Shown here piece after piece: positions 8,523 through 16,027 of a stretch of DNA of 31,399 nt. Every line of letters starts with the position of its first letter. The first letter of the stretch is position 1. The notes under the pieces are model-generated. The model was not told the DNA's origin. It worked only from the letters and a program-made list of their open reading frames with translations, and searched no databases. Both the position numbers and the translations under genes were made by a program. Source of the DNA: CAZCAC01 sp964496575 (GTDB taxonomy: Bacteria; Planctomycetota; UBA1135; GCA-002686595); contig CAZCAC010000100.1 of assembly GCA_964496575.1 (NCBI GenBank), forward strand, positions 1 to 31,399, in the 5' to 3' direction.

Positions 8523-8545
8523 CCTGTCAACTGCTGATTGACGGG
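8523..8545 (+). terminator. Possible rho-independent terminator after the S8 protease gene
   Basis: CCTGTCAA (8523-8530) pairs with TTGACGGG (8538-8545) in an 8-bp stem with one G-T wobble and a 7-base loop. CTTCTTT follows on the plus strand. It sits 10 bp after the protease stop, in the 70-bp gap between convergent genes. The T-tract is interrupted, so confidence is limited. Confidence 0.4.
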
Positions 8546-8582
8546 CTTCTTTCCGAGTTCATCGACGAAGTGGTACTCCGCG

Positions 8583-9737
8583 TCACTGCCCCGCCACCTT
8601 GACGAGGAGCAGATCTCGCCCCCCCGCGCTGCCGACGGTCGTGTGCCCAGTGAAGACGCAGCCGCCATCCGACGTTGCGCGCACGGTATAGCCGAAGCTC
8701 TCCCCGCTGATCGTAGGGAGCACGTTGCGGAACCAGTCGAGTTGACCGTCGGGGGTCGTCTTGACCAGCAGGGCGTCGCTCTGCCCCGAGCTCGGAAAGT
8801 GCGAGAACCCGACGAGATAGAATCCGCCGTCGGCGGCTTGCTCTCCGGTGATGGTGTGGCTGGTTCCCTCGATGGGAATCACTCGTTTCCAGTGCGTCCG
8901 CCCCTGGACGTTGATCTTGATGAGATACGGATCTTCACCGGCGCTGCCGAAGCTGGTCGTGTAGCCCGTCACGAGGAAACTGCCATCGGAAGTCCCGGAG
9001 ATGCAGTGGCCAACGTCGTAGCCTGCACCACCGAAGGTTCGGGACCACACCTCGTCCCCGTTGGCCTTGGTCTTGATGACGAAGACGTCTCGATCACCGG
9101 CACCCGAACTGTACGTCTGCCCCGCCAGCATGTAGCCGCCGCCCGGGCCCTTGATCGGAGCGACCGAAAAGCACCGGTCTCCCTGGCTCCCGCCGTAGGT
9201 CTGCGACCAGAGCTCGGCGCCTGTGGCATCGACCTTGATCAGGTAGAAGTCCTCCGCTCCAGCACCGTAGCTCTTGGTTTCCCCCGCGAGCACAGCTCCA
9301 CCGTCCCGTGTGGGCGCGAGGGCCCAGCAATAGTCGTCCGCGGGGCCGCCGTAGGTCCTGGACCACTGCAGCACCCCGTCCCGACTGGTCTTGAGCAGGT
9401 AGAAGTCGATACCACCGGCGCCGAAGCTGTTGGTGTATCCCGCGACGAGGAACCCGGTCCGGGTCTCGTGGACCGACCAGCCGTTGTCCTGGCCCGTGCC
9501 CCCGATCGCGGTGGTCCAGAGAGGCTCACCGCTCGAGTCGGTCCGGACGAGGTACACATCATCGCCCCCACTGCCACTGCTTCTCGTGACGCCGACGGCG
9601 ACGTAGCCCCCGTCCCGAGTCGGGCTCACGTGCACTCCCCGGTCGAGCTTCGCACCGCCCAGTACTTTCACGAGAGACTCCTGGGCGGGAGAGCCCGGTC
9701 CGATCACCAACGCCACTGCCAGAATGAGGGGTCCCAT
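8583..9737 (-). CDS. Secreted seven-repeat beta-propeller protein
   Basis: The product has 384 residues. The ATG at 9737 has AGGAG about 8 bases upstream and starts a signal peptide (MGPLILAVALVIGPGSPAQ). Nearly the whole mature protein consists of about seven repeats of roughly 50 residues, with the pattern [TS]xDGGYxxxGxTxSxGxGxxDxYLxKxDxxGxxxWxxTxGG. Examples are ETKSYGAGAEDFYLIK and QTYSSGAGDRDVFVIKT. This is a common extracellular beta-propeller repeat in Bacteroidota and Planctomycetota. No catalytic motif is visible. It has no copy of the C-terminal domain seen in its neighbours and ends GGRDLLLVKVAGQ, so it is either free or retained another way. The frame is open far upstream of 9737, but that stretch is not protein-like. 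It is divergent from the PadR gene across 189 bp. Confidence 0.8.
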   Translation of the reverse strand: MGPLILAVALVIGPGSPAQESLVKVLGGAKLDRGVHVSPTRDGGYVAVGVTRSSGSGGDDVYLVRTDSSGEPLWTTAIGGTGQDNGWSVHETRTGFLVAGYTNSFGAGGIDFYLLKTSRDGVLQWSRTYGGPADDYCWALAPTRDGGAVLAGETKSYGAGAEDFYLIKVDATGAELWSQTYGGSQGDRCFSVAPIKGPGGGYMLAGQTYSSGAGDRDVFVIKTKANGDEVWSRTFGGAGYDVGHCISGTSDGSFLVTGYTTSFGSAGEDPYLIKINVQGRTHWKRVIPIEGTSHTITGEQAADGGFYLVGFSHFPSSGQSDALLVKTTPDGQLDWFRNVLPTISGESFGYTVRATSDGGCVFTGHTTVGSAGGRDLLLVKVAGQ

Positions 9738-9831
9738 GCTGCTTCTCCTGAGGTGATTCCCCGTGGGCCCAATCCTCCCTCGGTTCCTCGGCGGCGGGAC
9801 CCCACGGCCCCTGGCTGGGCTTTCCGAAGTG

Positions 9832-9844
9832 TTACGATTCGTAA
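9832..9844. promoter_or_regulatory. Perfect palindrome, candidate PadR operator
   Basis: TTACGA-T-TCGTAA is a perfect 6+6 bp inverted repeat with a 1-bp centre. It lies in the AT-richest part of the intergenic region, 83 bp upstream of the padR-like start and 95 bp from the divergent propeller gene start. PadR-family regulators are usually autoregulated through short palindromes overlapping their promoter, so this is the natural candidate. Which gene it controls is inferred only. Confidence 0.5.
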
Positions 9845-9926
9845 TAGTGCGGGGGAGAAAAAAGCGCGAAATCACTGCGCCACGGGGTACAAGCCGGGTA
9901 ACACGAGGGCTTCGACCTGTTCGGCA

Positions 9927-10469
9927 ATGACGAACAAGAACACGACCGAGCTCGAGCTGGTGATCCTGGGCGCCTTCCACAAGGGGTGGGGAAAGACTGC
10001 CTACGCCGTGGCCAAGGAGTTCGCGAGCTCGCCGTCGTCCCACTGGAGCGGCAGCGTCGGCGCGATCTACCCCGCCGTGGAACGACTGACCCGGCGAGGC
10101 TACCTCCGCAAGGATGCCAAAGCCGCCAACGAGCGCAGCCAGACTTACACGCTCACGCGCAAGGGAAGAGATGCTCTCCGGCGATGGTTGGCCCGTCCAC
10201 TCGACGAGTGGGAGGCGCAGATGAGCCATGACGCCGTCCGCACCAAGGTCGTGTTCATGTCTCTGCTCTCTCGGGACGAGCGGAGGCGCTTCTTCTCCGA
10301 CGCGCGCGCCAAAGTGGAGGCCCAGCTGCCCGTGCTGCAGCGCGAGCTCGAGAACCTGCGGCAGGAAGGGGACGAGTGGGACCTCATCGCCTGCCGCGGA
10401 ATGATCAGCACGATGCGAGCACGCATTCGCTGGCTCGCCGGGATCGAGAAAGAGCTCAGCTCGGAGTGA
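9927..10469 (+). CDS. PadR-family transcriptional regulator
   Basis: The protein has 180 residues. The N-terminal winged helix (about 5-85) shows the PadR pattern: ELVILGAF, then a recognition region with SVGAIYPAVERLTRRGYL and a wing with QTYTLTRKGRDALRRWL. The C-terminal part (about 95-178) is an all-helical dimerisation region (ERRRFFSDARAKVEAQLPVLQREL), as in long PadR proteins of the VirR/AphA-like subfamily (PadR_C). The ATG at 9927 is supported by domain length; the open frame upstream is not protein-like and only a distant GAGGG could serve as ribosome-binding site. PadR proteins respond to phenolic acids, drugs or cell-envelope stress, but the ligand here is unknown. The palindrome at 9832-9844 suggests autoregulation and possible control of the divergent secreted propeller gene. 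Confidence 0.85.
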   Translation: MTNKNTTELELVILGAFHKGWGKTAYAVAKEFASSPSSHWSGSVGAIYPAVERLTRRGYLRKDAKAANERSQTYTLTRKGRDALRRWLARPLDEWEAQMSHDAVRTKVVFMSLLSRDERRRFFSDARAKVEAQLPVLQRELENLRQEGDEWDLIACRGMISTMRARIRWLAGIEKELSSE

Positions 10470-10566
10470 TCCCGGATACGGAAACCGGAGGTCAGTGCCC
10501 TGGCTCCCTACCCCCACTCCACAGGCCTCGCGGAGGAACGGGCGCCCCCCGGAGGAGCTCCGAGCG

Positions 10567-10582
10567 CTGATTGCGGAATCAG
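10567..10582 (-). terminator. Short hairpin at the end of the FG-GAP gene
   Basis: CTGATT (10567-10572) and AATCAG (10577-10582) form a perfect 6-bp stem with a 4-base loop, overlapping the stop codon of the minus-strand gene. A second small palindrome (CGGAG-GAG-CTCCG, 10550-10562) follows. There is no T-run, so a terminator function is uncertain. Confidence 0.25.
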
Positions 10583-12261
10583 GGCCCGAACGTCACCGCC
10601 ACGGCGTTGGTCGTGTTGAGCCCCGCTCCGCACGCTCCAGCGCCGCGCGCGTCCCGGTAGAACAGCTGGAAGTTCCAGCTCTGCCCGAAGTGGATGTGCC
10701 CCGGCGCCTCGAAGGACGCGTGCGTCTCCGCGACGAGGCCGGGCCCCTCCACGACGGTACCGGAAGGGTCGGACTGGCCGGCCTGGAAGCGAAATCGCCC
10801 GACCGAACCGTCGCCGATGCAGAGCCGGCCGTCGCCCCACACGGCGGACACCTGGCCGTAGCCCATGACGAGAATGCCGAGGGTGTCGGCAGGGAGTCGC
10901 GACGCGGTGAGCACCAGGTCGTCGGCGGCGACCGAGGCCGAACCGCACGAGGTGAGCCGACCGCTCTCGCCGGTCGAGTTCAGGCAACCCCCGAGAGAGT
11001 GATCGTTTCCGCAGGGGCATGAGAAACCGAAGCAGTACTGGCTCGTCCCCAGGGGCAGGGTGAAGCAGTGCGCGGCGCCGAAGCTGTAGTGCTCCAGCCA
11101 GAGCACGATCGGCGCCCCGACCAGCGCCGTCGCGCCATCCAGCGCCACCGACCAGCCGAAGTAATCTCGAGACGCGGGCTCGGAAGCGAGGAGCTTGGCG
11201 GTCTGTACCCAACCGCTCGAGCCCCGCTCGAAGAGGTACGCCGCCCCGGTATCCAGCCCGGCGTCGTCGTCGCCGGGCGCGCCCACGAGGATGCGGTCCC
11301 CATCGAGCGCGACCCGGTATCCCAGCTCGTCCTGATGGGCGCCGTCCGACGCCTGCAAGACAGCCGTCTGCAGCCAGTTGCCGCCGATCCTCTCGAAGAC
11401 GAAGGCAGCCCCCCTCCTGCTGTCGAAACGCGGGGCGCCGGTCACGATCACGTCGCCGCGGAGCTTGGTCGAGAGGCCGAACATCTTGTTGTTCGTGTGC
11501 TCGGCGGCCTCCAGTCGAGCCACTTGAGCCCACCCCGAGGGCCCGCGCTCGAAGACGTAGAGCGCGCCGGCCCACGTTGGATTCAGGACGGTCCCCGAAG
11601 CGACCACCAGCCGGTCGCCCTCGATCGCCACCGAGGTGCCGAATCCGTGCATCACGCCCGGATCGCTCGCGAGGAGCTTCTGGGCCTCGACCCACCCCGA
11701 GGCGTCTCGTTCGTAGACGTACGCCGCTCCGGAGTTGCACTGCACGTCCGAGGGGCAGTGGTCGTCGTCCTTCGGAGACCCGACCACCGCTGTGTCGCCG
11801 TCGATCGCCACCGCGATGCCGAACTCGTCGTCCCACTCGAGGTCGGAGGCGGTGACCATGGCGACCTCCTGCCAGCCCGTCGGGGTTCGATCGTAGATGT
11901 AGGCCTCCCCCGAGAGGTAGCTCTTCCGCCACGCACCGACGATCGCACGATCTCCATTCACCTCGAGCGGAGAGTAGTAGCTCCAGCCGGGCGCGGGGAG
12001 CAACCGCTGGGTGCGAACCCAGCCGGAGGCTCCGCGCTCGAAGACGTAGACGGTTCCGCGGCCGTCGGTCTGGTTGTCCTCCCGGAAGCTCCCGACGAAC
12101 GCGGTGTCGCCGGAGACGGAGACGGAGTAGCCGAAGCCGCTGAGGGGCGGGGAGTCGACCTCGAGGCCGTGCAGCTCTTGAACCTCGCACTGTGCCGCGA
12201 CGGGCACGGTCCCGAGGCTCAGGATCGCGGTCAGCGTGACGGCTCGACGGATCACGGACAA
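10579..12261 (-). CDS. Secreted FG-GAP (integrin-alpha-like) propeller protein with C-terminal domain
   Basis: The product is 560 residues. A signal peptide (VTLTAILSLGTVPVAAQ) is followed by about seven FG-GAP-type repeats (about 40-405) with the pattern FGxxVAxxGDxxxVGxPxxDxxxxxxGAAYVFxR. One example is FGIAVAIDGDTAVVGSPKDD, where the Asp-rich loop may bind calcium. Residues about 408-560 are a divergent copy of the shared C-terminal domain (YCFGFSCPCGN, WGDGRLCIGDG, FYRDARG, end TNAVAVTFGP). The TTG at 12261 is preferred because GGAGG lies 7 bases upstream; the GTG at 12255 would overlap the upstream stop as GTGA. Either start overlaps the preceding gene, so the two are translationally coupled. 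Function is probably adhesion or ligand binding outside the cell. Confidence 0.82.
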   Translation of the reverse strand: MSVIRRAVTLTAILSLGTVPVAAQCEVQELHGLEVDSPPLSGFGYSVSVSGDTAFVGSFREDNQTDGRGTVYVFERGASGWVRTQRLLPAPGWSYYSPLEVNGDRAIVGAWRKSYLSGEAYIYDRTPTGWQEVAMVTASDLEWDDEFGIAVAIDGDTAVVGSPKDDDHCPSDVQCNSGAAYVYERDASGWVEAQKLLASDPGVMHGFGTSVAIEGDRLVVASGTVLNPTWAGALYVFERGPSGWAQVARLEAAEHTNNKMFGLSTKLRGDVIVTGAPRFDSRRGAAFVFERIGGNWLQTAVLQASDGAHQDELGYRVALDGDRILVGAPGDDDAGLDTGAAYLFERGSSGWVQTAKLLASEPASRDYFGWSVALDGATALVGAPIVLWLEHYSFGAAHCFTLPLGTSQYCFGFSCPCGNDHSLGGCLNSTGESGRLTSCGSASVAADDLVLTASRLPADTLGILVMGYGQVSAVWGDGRLCIGDGSVGRFRFQAGQSDPSGTVVEGPGLVAETHASFEAPGHIHFGQSWNFQLFYRDARGAGACGAGLNTTNAVAVTFGP

Positions 12262-15092
12262 AACAGGACCTCCAGCCCGTCGGACAGGTTGATCCCCGAC
12301 CCGATCGTCGGGTCGCGGTACCAGAACTGGAAGTTCCAGGTGTCGCCGGGGACGATCATGCCGGGACCGGAGCTCGCCGGCGGCTGGGTGAAGTCGACCT
12401 GGCGCGAGGCGTTGCCGACGCCGTCGGTCATCTGCGCCGGGCTGAGGCGGAAGATCCCGCCGGCCCCGCCGCCGCCGACGCAGCGGACTCCCTCACCGAA
12501 CGGAATGTCGATCTGCGCCGCACCGTAGTAGAAGAGCCCGAACTGATCGGGCGGGGCGGCGACTGCGGTCACGGTGAAACCGTTGCCCGCGATGCTGGTC
12601 GAGCCGGTCGAGCCCATCATCGCGCCCGGCCCCACCGAGTTCGGCGAGACGGTGCAGTAGTTGGTGGCCGTGCCCCCGCCCAGGCACCCGTCGAAGAGGT
12701 CGCGCTCCCACGCCCCGTTGCCGTGCGTGGCCGCGCGAATCCGCCCGTAACCGCTGACGATCTTCAGGTCGTTGATCATCGCCCGCGGCATACCGTTGGT
12801 GAAATCGTGCCAGTTGCTTCCGCCGTCGACCGTGACGTAAGCGCCGAGGTCAGTACCGACGTAGACCACGTCCGAGTCGTTGGGGTCGATCGCCACCGCC
12901 GACGTCGGGATGTCGGGCAGGCCCGTGCCGACGTCGATCCAGGAGGCGCCTCCGTCGAGCGACTTGAAGACGTGCGAGGTGCCGAACCCCAGGAACGTCA
13001 CCCATACGTGCATCGGATCGTTCGGATCGACGGCGAGGTCGGCGGGGTAGCGATCGGGGAGGATCCCGGTCACCTCGGTCCAGCTGAGGCCGTCGGTGGT
13101 GGCGAAGACGCGCGCCCGATCGGAGATCGGCGCCGTCCCCGCGTAGACGACGTCCGCGTCGGTCTTCGCGACCGCCATCGAGAGCACCGGACTACCGCTG
13201 ACCAGAGGCGCTCCACCATTGGTCCAGTACCAGCTCCCGCCTTCGTTGTCGGAGCGGTACACCCTCGATCGGCCCCCGTATAGGCGCGAGTAGCTCGAGG
13301 GACACAGCACGTACGGCGCGACGAAGGCCGTGTAGTCCCCGCTATTGTCCGGAGGCGTGACATTGCTCCAGTTGTAGCCACCGTCGTACGAGCGAAGCGT
13401 GTTGAGGTAGTAGTATGCCCCGTAGATCGTCTGGGTATTCCACGGGTGGATCGCGTTCCAGGCACCATCGCCGCCGATCACCCGGCGCCACGGCTGATTG
13501 CCGTAGTACATCACCGTGAAGTTGTCCTGCAGCCCCCCCATCGCAAAGTTGATGTCGGTCGCGGAGCTGGCGAAACCGTTGTAGAACTGGCTGGTCTGGT
13601 AGCCGCCGATCAGCGACTCGAAGTTCTCGCCGAAGTCGGTGGTCTTGAAGACGCCGCCGTCGGAGGCGAAGAAGATGGTGTCCGGATCGGTCGGGTGCCA
13701 GACGGCGAAGTGGTGGTCGGCGTGCGCGTAGTTGTCACCGCCGATCGGCCCCTCCGGCGGCGAGGTTCCGAAGTACACCTCCTGCCACGACGATTTCTGC
13801 GAGAGGGTGTTGCCGCCGTTGGTCGAGCGGTAGATCTCGATCCCGCCGACGAAGAGATCCTGCGAGTCGAAGGGGCTGACCAGGACGTAGTGCGAGTACC
13901 AACCCTGGTAGGCGGGGTAGTCGGTGCTGTTGACCTTGCTCCAGCTGTTGCCGGTATTGGTCGACCGGTACAGCCCGCGGCCACCGCCGCTGTCGGCGAT
14001 GCTGGCGAAGACTATGTTGGGCGAGGTCGGTGCGATGTCCAGCTGGCACTTGCCGCTCCAGCTCGAGGGCAAGCCGCTGGTCAGCTTGGTCCAGATGAAT
14101 CCGCCGTCGGTCGTCCGGTAGATCCCGCGGCCGGTCGAGGAGAAGTTCCCGCAGGCGGCGAAGACGGTGTCGGGGTTCGTCGGGTGGATGCGGACATCCA
14201 TCGCCATGATCACGCTGTGGACCAGGATCCAGCTCCCGCCGGCGTCGACCGACTTGTAGACGCCGTCGGTCGTCGCGGCGTAGAGGATGTTCGGGTCGAT
14301 CGGGTGGATCTCGATCATCCAGACGCCCTTCGAGGCCTGGTACGTCCAGTCGAGGCTCTCGGTCCAGGTCGCACCGCCATCGGTGGTCTTGAGGATCCCC
14401 ATCCCGTAGCTGCCGCGCGCGTGGCGGATCACCTCGCCGCCGTTGGTCGAGTCGTAGCTGTACGCCTCACCGGTTCCGATGTACATCACATCGGGGTCGG
14501 TCGGGTCGATCGCGATGCTACTGACCCCGAGCACGGCAAGACCGGTGTCGACGCGGTCCCAGGCGGCCGCACCGACGCCGCCGACGGTGCTCTTCCACAG
14601 GCCGCCGCTCGCGCTGCCCGCGAAGAGGATGTCGGGATTGGTGGGGTGCACCGCCAGGCAGAGGGTCCGCCCGCCGACGTTGTTCGGCCCCATCGTCTGC
14701 CACGGGCTGACCACGTCGTCGGGGCCGCCGCGGGAGAAGGACTGCAGGGCTTTCGCAGACTCGATCGCGCGCCCGAAGCCGTCGGCGGGGATGCTGTCGT
14801 TCGGGTAGGCGCGCGAGGCGCTCCAGTAGTCGAGCGCTTTCACCGCGCCGCTGGGCTCCTTCCGCTCACGGGTCTCACCGCGTCGGTCCTCGGGCGCGGC
14901 GTCCGGTTCGGGAGCCGCGTCGGGGTCCTCGTACACCCGCACCCACGGCGGGATCGGCCGGTCGGAGAGGTCGGCGACTCGCTCACCTCCGGCCCCGGGG
15001 GCCGCGGTTCGCGCCAGGAACCCGAAGGCCGCGACGACGAGGAGAACGGCGGCGAAGGACAGGAAACGGATCCACCGCGGGGATCGATTCAT
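12252..15092 (-). CDS. Large secreted BNR/Asp-box (VPS10/sortilin-like) propeller protein with C-terminal domain
   Basis: The protein has 946 residues. The ATG at 15092 (MNRSPRW) precedes a hydrophobic segment (FLSFAAVLLVVAAFGFLA, about 9-26) that acts as signal peptide or membrane anchor; GAGG lies about 9 bases upstream. After a Pro/Asp/Arg-rich linker (about 45-75), residues about 120-790 form one or two propellers. At least nine Asp-boxes are visible, for example TTDGGATWTE, TTDGGFIWTK, SYDGGYNWSN, SLDGGASWID and TVDGGSNWHD, plus recurring HPTNPD and DPNDSDVVYVGT phrases. The fold resembles the VPS10/sortilin and xyloglucanase (GH74) groups, but I could not identify catalytic acids, so enzymatic activity is not claimed. 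Residues about 800-946 are a divergent copy of the shared C-terminal domain (GEGVRCVGG, PGDTWNFQFWYRDP, end LSDGLEVLFCP). It is the first gene of a two-gene operon. Confidence 0.85.
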   Translation of the reverse strand: MNRSPRWIRFLSFAAVLLVVAAFGFLARTAAPGAGGERVADLSDRPIPPWVRVYEDPDAAPEPDAAPEDRRGETRERKEPSGAVKALDYWSASRAYPNDSIPADGFGRAIESAKALQSFSRGGPDDVVSPWQTMGPNNVGGRTLCLAVHPTNPDILFAGSASGGLWKSTVGGVGAAAWDRVDTGLAVLGVSSIAIDPTDPDVMYIGTGEAYSYDSTNGGEVIRHARGSYGMGILKTTDGGATWTESLDWTYQASKGVWMIEIHPIDPNILYAATTDGVYKSVDAGGSWILVHSVIMAMDVRIHPTNPDTVFAACGNFSSTGRGIYRTTDGGFIWTKLTSGLPSSWSGKCQLDIAPTSPNIVFASIADSGGGRGLYRSTNTGNSWSKVNSTDYPAYQGWYSHYVLVSPFDSQDLFVGGIEIYRSTNGGNTLSQKSSWQEVYFGTSPPEGPIGGDNYAHADHHFAVWHPTDPDTIFFASDGGVFKTTDFGENFESLIGGYQTSQFYNGFASSATDINFAMGGLQDNFTVMYYGNQPWRRVIGGDGAWNAIHPWNTQTIYGAYYYLNTLRSYDGGYNWSNVTPPDNSGDYTAFVAPYVLCPSSYSRLYGGRSRVYRSDNEGGSWYWTNGGAPLVSGSPVLSMAVAKTDADVVYAGTAPISDRARVFATTDGLSWTEVTGILPDRYPADLAVDPNDPMHVWVTFLGFGTSHVFKSLDGGASWIDVGTGLPDIPTSAVAIDPNDSDVVYVGTDLGAYVTVDGGSNWHDFTNGMPRAMINDLKIVSGYGRIRAATHGNGAWERDLFDGCLGGGTATNYCTVSPNSVGPGAMMGSTGSTSIAGNGFTVTAVAAPPDQFGLFYYGAAQIDIPFGEGVRCVGGGGAGGIFRLSPAQMTDGVGNASRQVDFTQPPASSGPGMIVPGDTWNFQFWYRDPTIGSGINLSDGLEVLFCP

Positions 15093-15244
15093 GGGGGCGA
15101 CCTCGGGGATTCTTGAGGATTGCGGAGAGCTGGGGACCGGGGATGGCCACCGCCGGCGGGGCCCAGGACCCATGGTAACAGGCCCGAGAGAGGGGATGGG
15201 GTTCCTGGGACGAGGCCGGTTCCGTACCTTCGGGTACGCCCGTG

Positions 15245-15282
15245 TGGACATAATCGACTGACATCACTGCGATTACAGTCCA
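15245..15282. promoter_or_regulatory. Interrupted inverted repeat, candidate TetR operator
   Basis: The left arm TGGAC-A-TAATCG (15245-15256) pairs with CGATTA-CA-GTCCA (15270-15282). That gives 11 paired bases with a one-base asymmetry and a 13-bp centre. It lies in the 297-bp gap between the divergent BNR gene and the TetR gene, 108 bp upstream of the TetR start. The spacing is long for a classic TetR site, so it could instead be two half-sites or an RNA hairpin. Nothing else gene-like is seen in this gap. Confidence 0.4.
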
Positions 15283-15315
15283 TTCAGGGGGGTCCACCGC
15301 TTCCGCCCTGGCCTC

Positions 15316-15337
15316 TTTACATACCCATTAGTATCTT
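15316..15337 (+). promoter_or_regulatory. AT-rich patch with small inverted repeat upstream of the TetR operon
   Basis: This is the AT-richest stretch in an otherwise very GC-rich intergenic region, 53 bp before the TetR start. It holds ATAC (15321-15324) and GTAT (15331-15334) as a small inverted repeat with 6-bp spacing. A promoter and operator are expected here, but no good -35/-10 pair can be assigned by eye. Confidence 0.3.
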
Positions 15338-15389
15338 ACCGCTCGTGAACCCGGCGAAGACAGCCGAGACGACGAGGGGCGGCGGTTAG

Positions 15390-16013
15390 ATGCCCAGGAC
15401 CTCTCCCCTCATGCCCGCGCGCCTTGCGGAGAGCGCCTTCGAGCTCTTCGGCGAGCGCGGCTTCGACGCGGTGACGATCGACGAGATCGCCTCCCACTGC
15501 GGTGTGACCAAGGGCAGCTTCTACAGCCACTACAAGTCGAAGTACGAGATCGTGAAGGCGGCGTGCGCGCACTACTACCGCACCTACCAGCAGCGCGTGC
15601 ACGCCGAGCTGTCGCCGCTGACCGACCCGCTCGAGCGGCTGACCCGGCTGATCGAGCTCTCGGTCCGCACCTGCGTGATGGACGAGGGCAACCGCGTCTT
15701 CACCACCGAGATCTTCGCCCTGTCGCTGCACGACGAAGAGGTGCGAAAGGGGTGGGCGCAGTTCTACGACACGGTGCGCGAGATGTACGTCGGGCTCCTG
15801 CTGGCGGTCCAGGGCGCCGGCGAGAGCGACGTCGCCGATCCGCGGCGCGCGGTCGACCTGATGCTGGCCGCCATCGAAGGGGTGAAGATGCGCGCCGCCC
15901 TGGAGCCGCACATCTGCGACGCGGAGGAGCAGCGGTCGATCGTCGACGGGCTGCTCGGAATCCTCGTCGGCGAACGACGAGCCGGCCGCGAGGCCGGTGC
16001 GAAGACGACCTGA
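15390..16013 (+). CDS. TetR/AcrR-family transcriptional regulator
   Basis: The protein has 207 residues. The N-terminal TetR DNA-binding domain (about 8-60) is clear: AFELFGERGFDAVTIDEIA, then the helix-turn-helix turn and recognition helix CGVTKGSFYSHYKSKYEIV. The C-terminal helical part (about 65-200) is the ligand and dimerisation domain, similar to the TetR_C_6-like group. The ATG at 15390 has GAGGGG upstream. It is the first gene of a six-gene co-directional operon with gaps of 14, 11, 1, -4 and 19 bp, so it is probably a local, self-regulated repressor whose inducer is a substrate or intermediate of the sugar pathway downstream. Two candidate operator motifs lie upstream. Confidence 0.9.
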   Translation: MPRTSPLMPARLAESAFELFGERGFDAVTIDEIASHCGVTKGSFYSHYKSKYEIVKAACAHYYRTYQQRVHAELSPLTDPLERLTRLIELSVRTCVMDEGNRVFTTEIFALSLHDEEVRKGWAQFYDTVREMYVGLLLAVQGAGESDVADPRRAVDLMLAAIEGVKMRAALEPHICDAEEQRSIVDGLLGILVGERRAGREAGAKTT

Positions 16014-16027
16014 ACAGGAGCGAGACG

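Noticed and set aside
8538..9926. Upstream extension of the PadR reading frame
   Set aside because: It is antisense to the secreted propeller gene and not protein-like. PadR proteins start at the winged helix, which fits the ATG at 9927.
13446..15116. Long plus-strand open frame antisense to the BNR gene
   Set aside because: Composition is the Val/Asp/Arg/Gly-rich type produced opposite a GC-rich gene. The minus strand has a signal peptide, Asp-boxes and a C-terminal domain.
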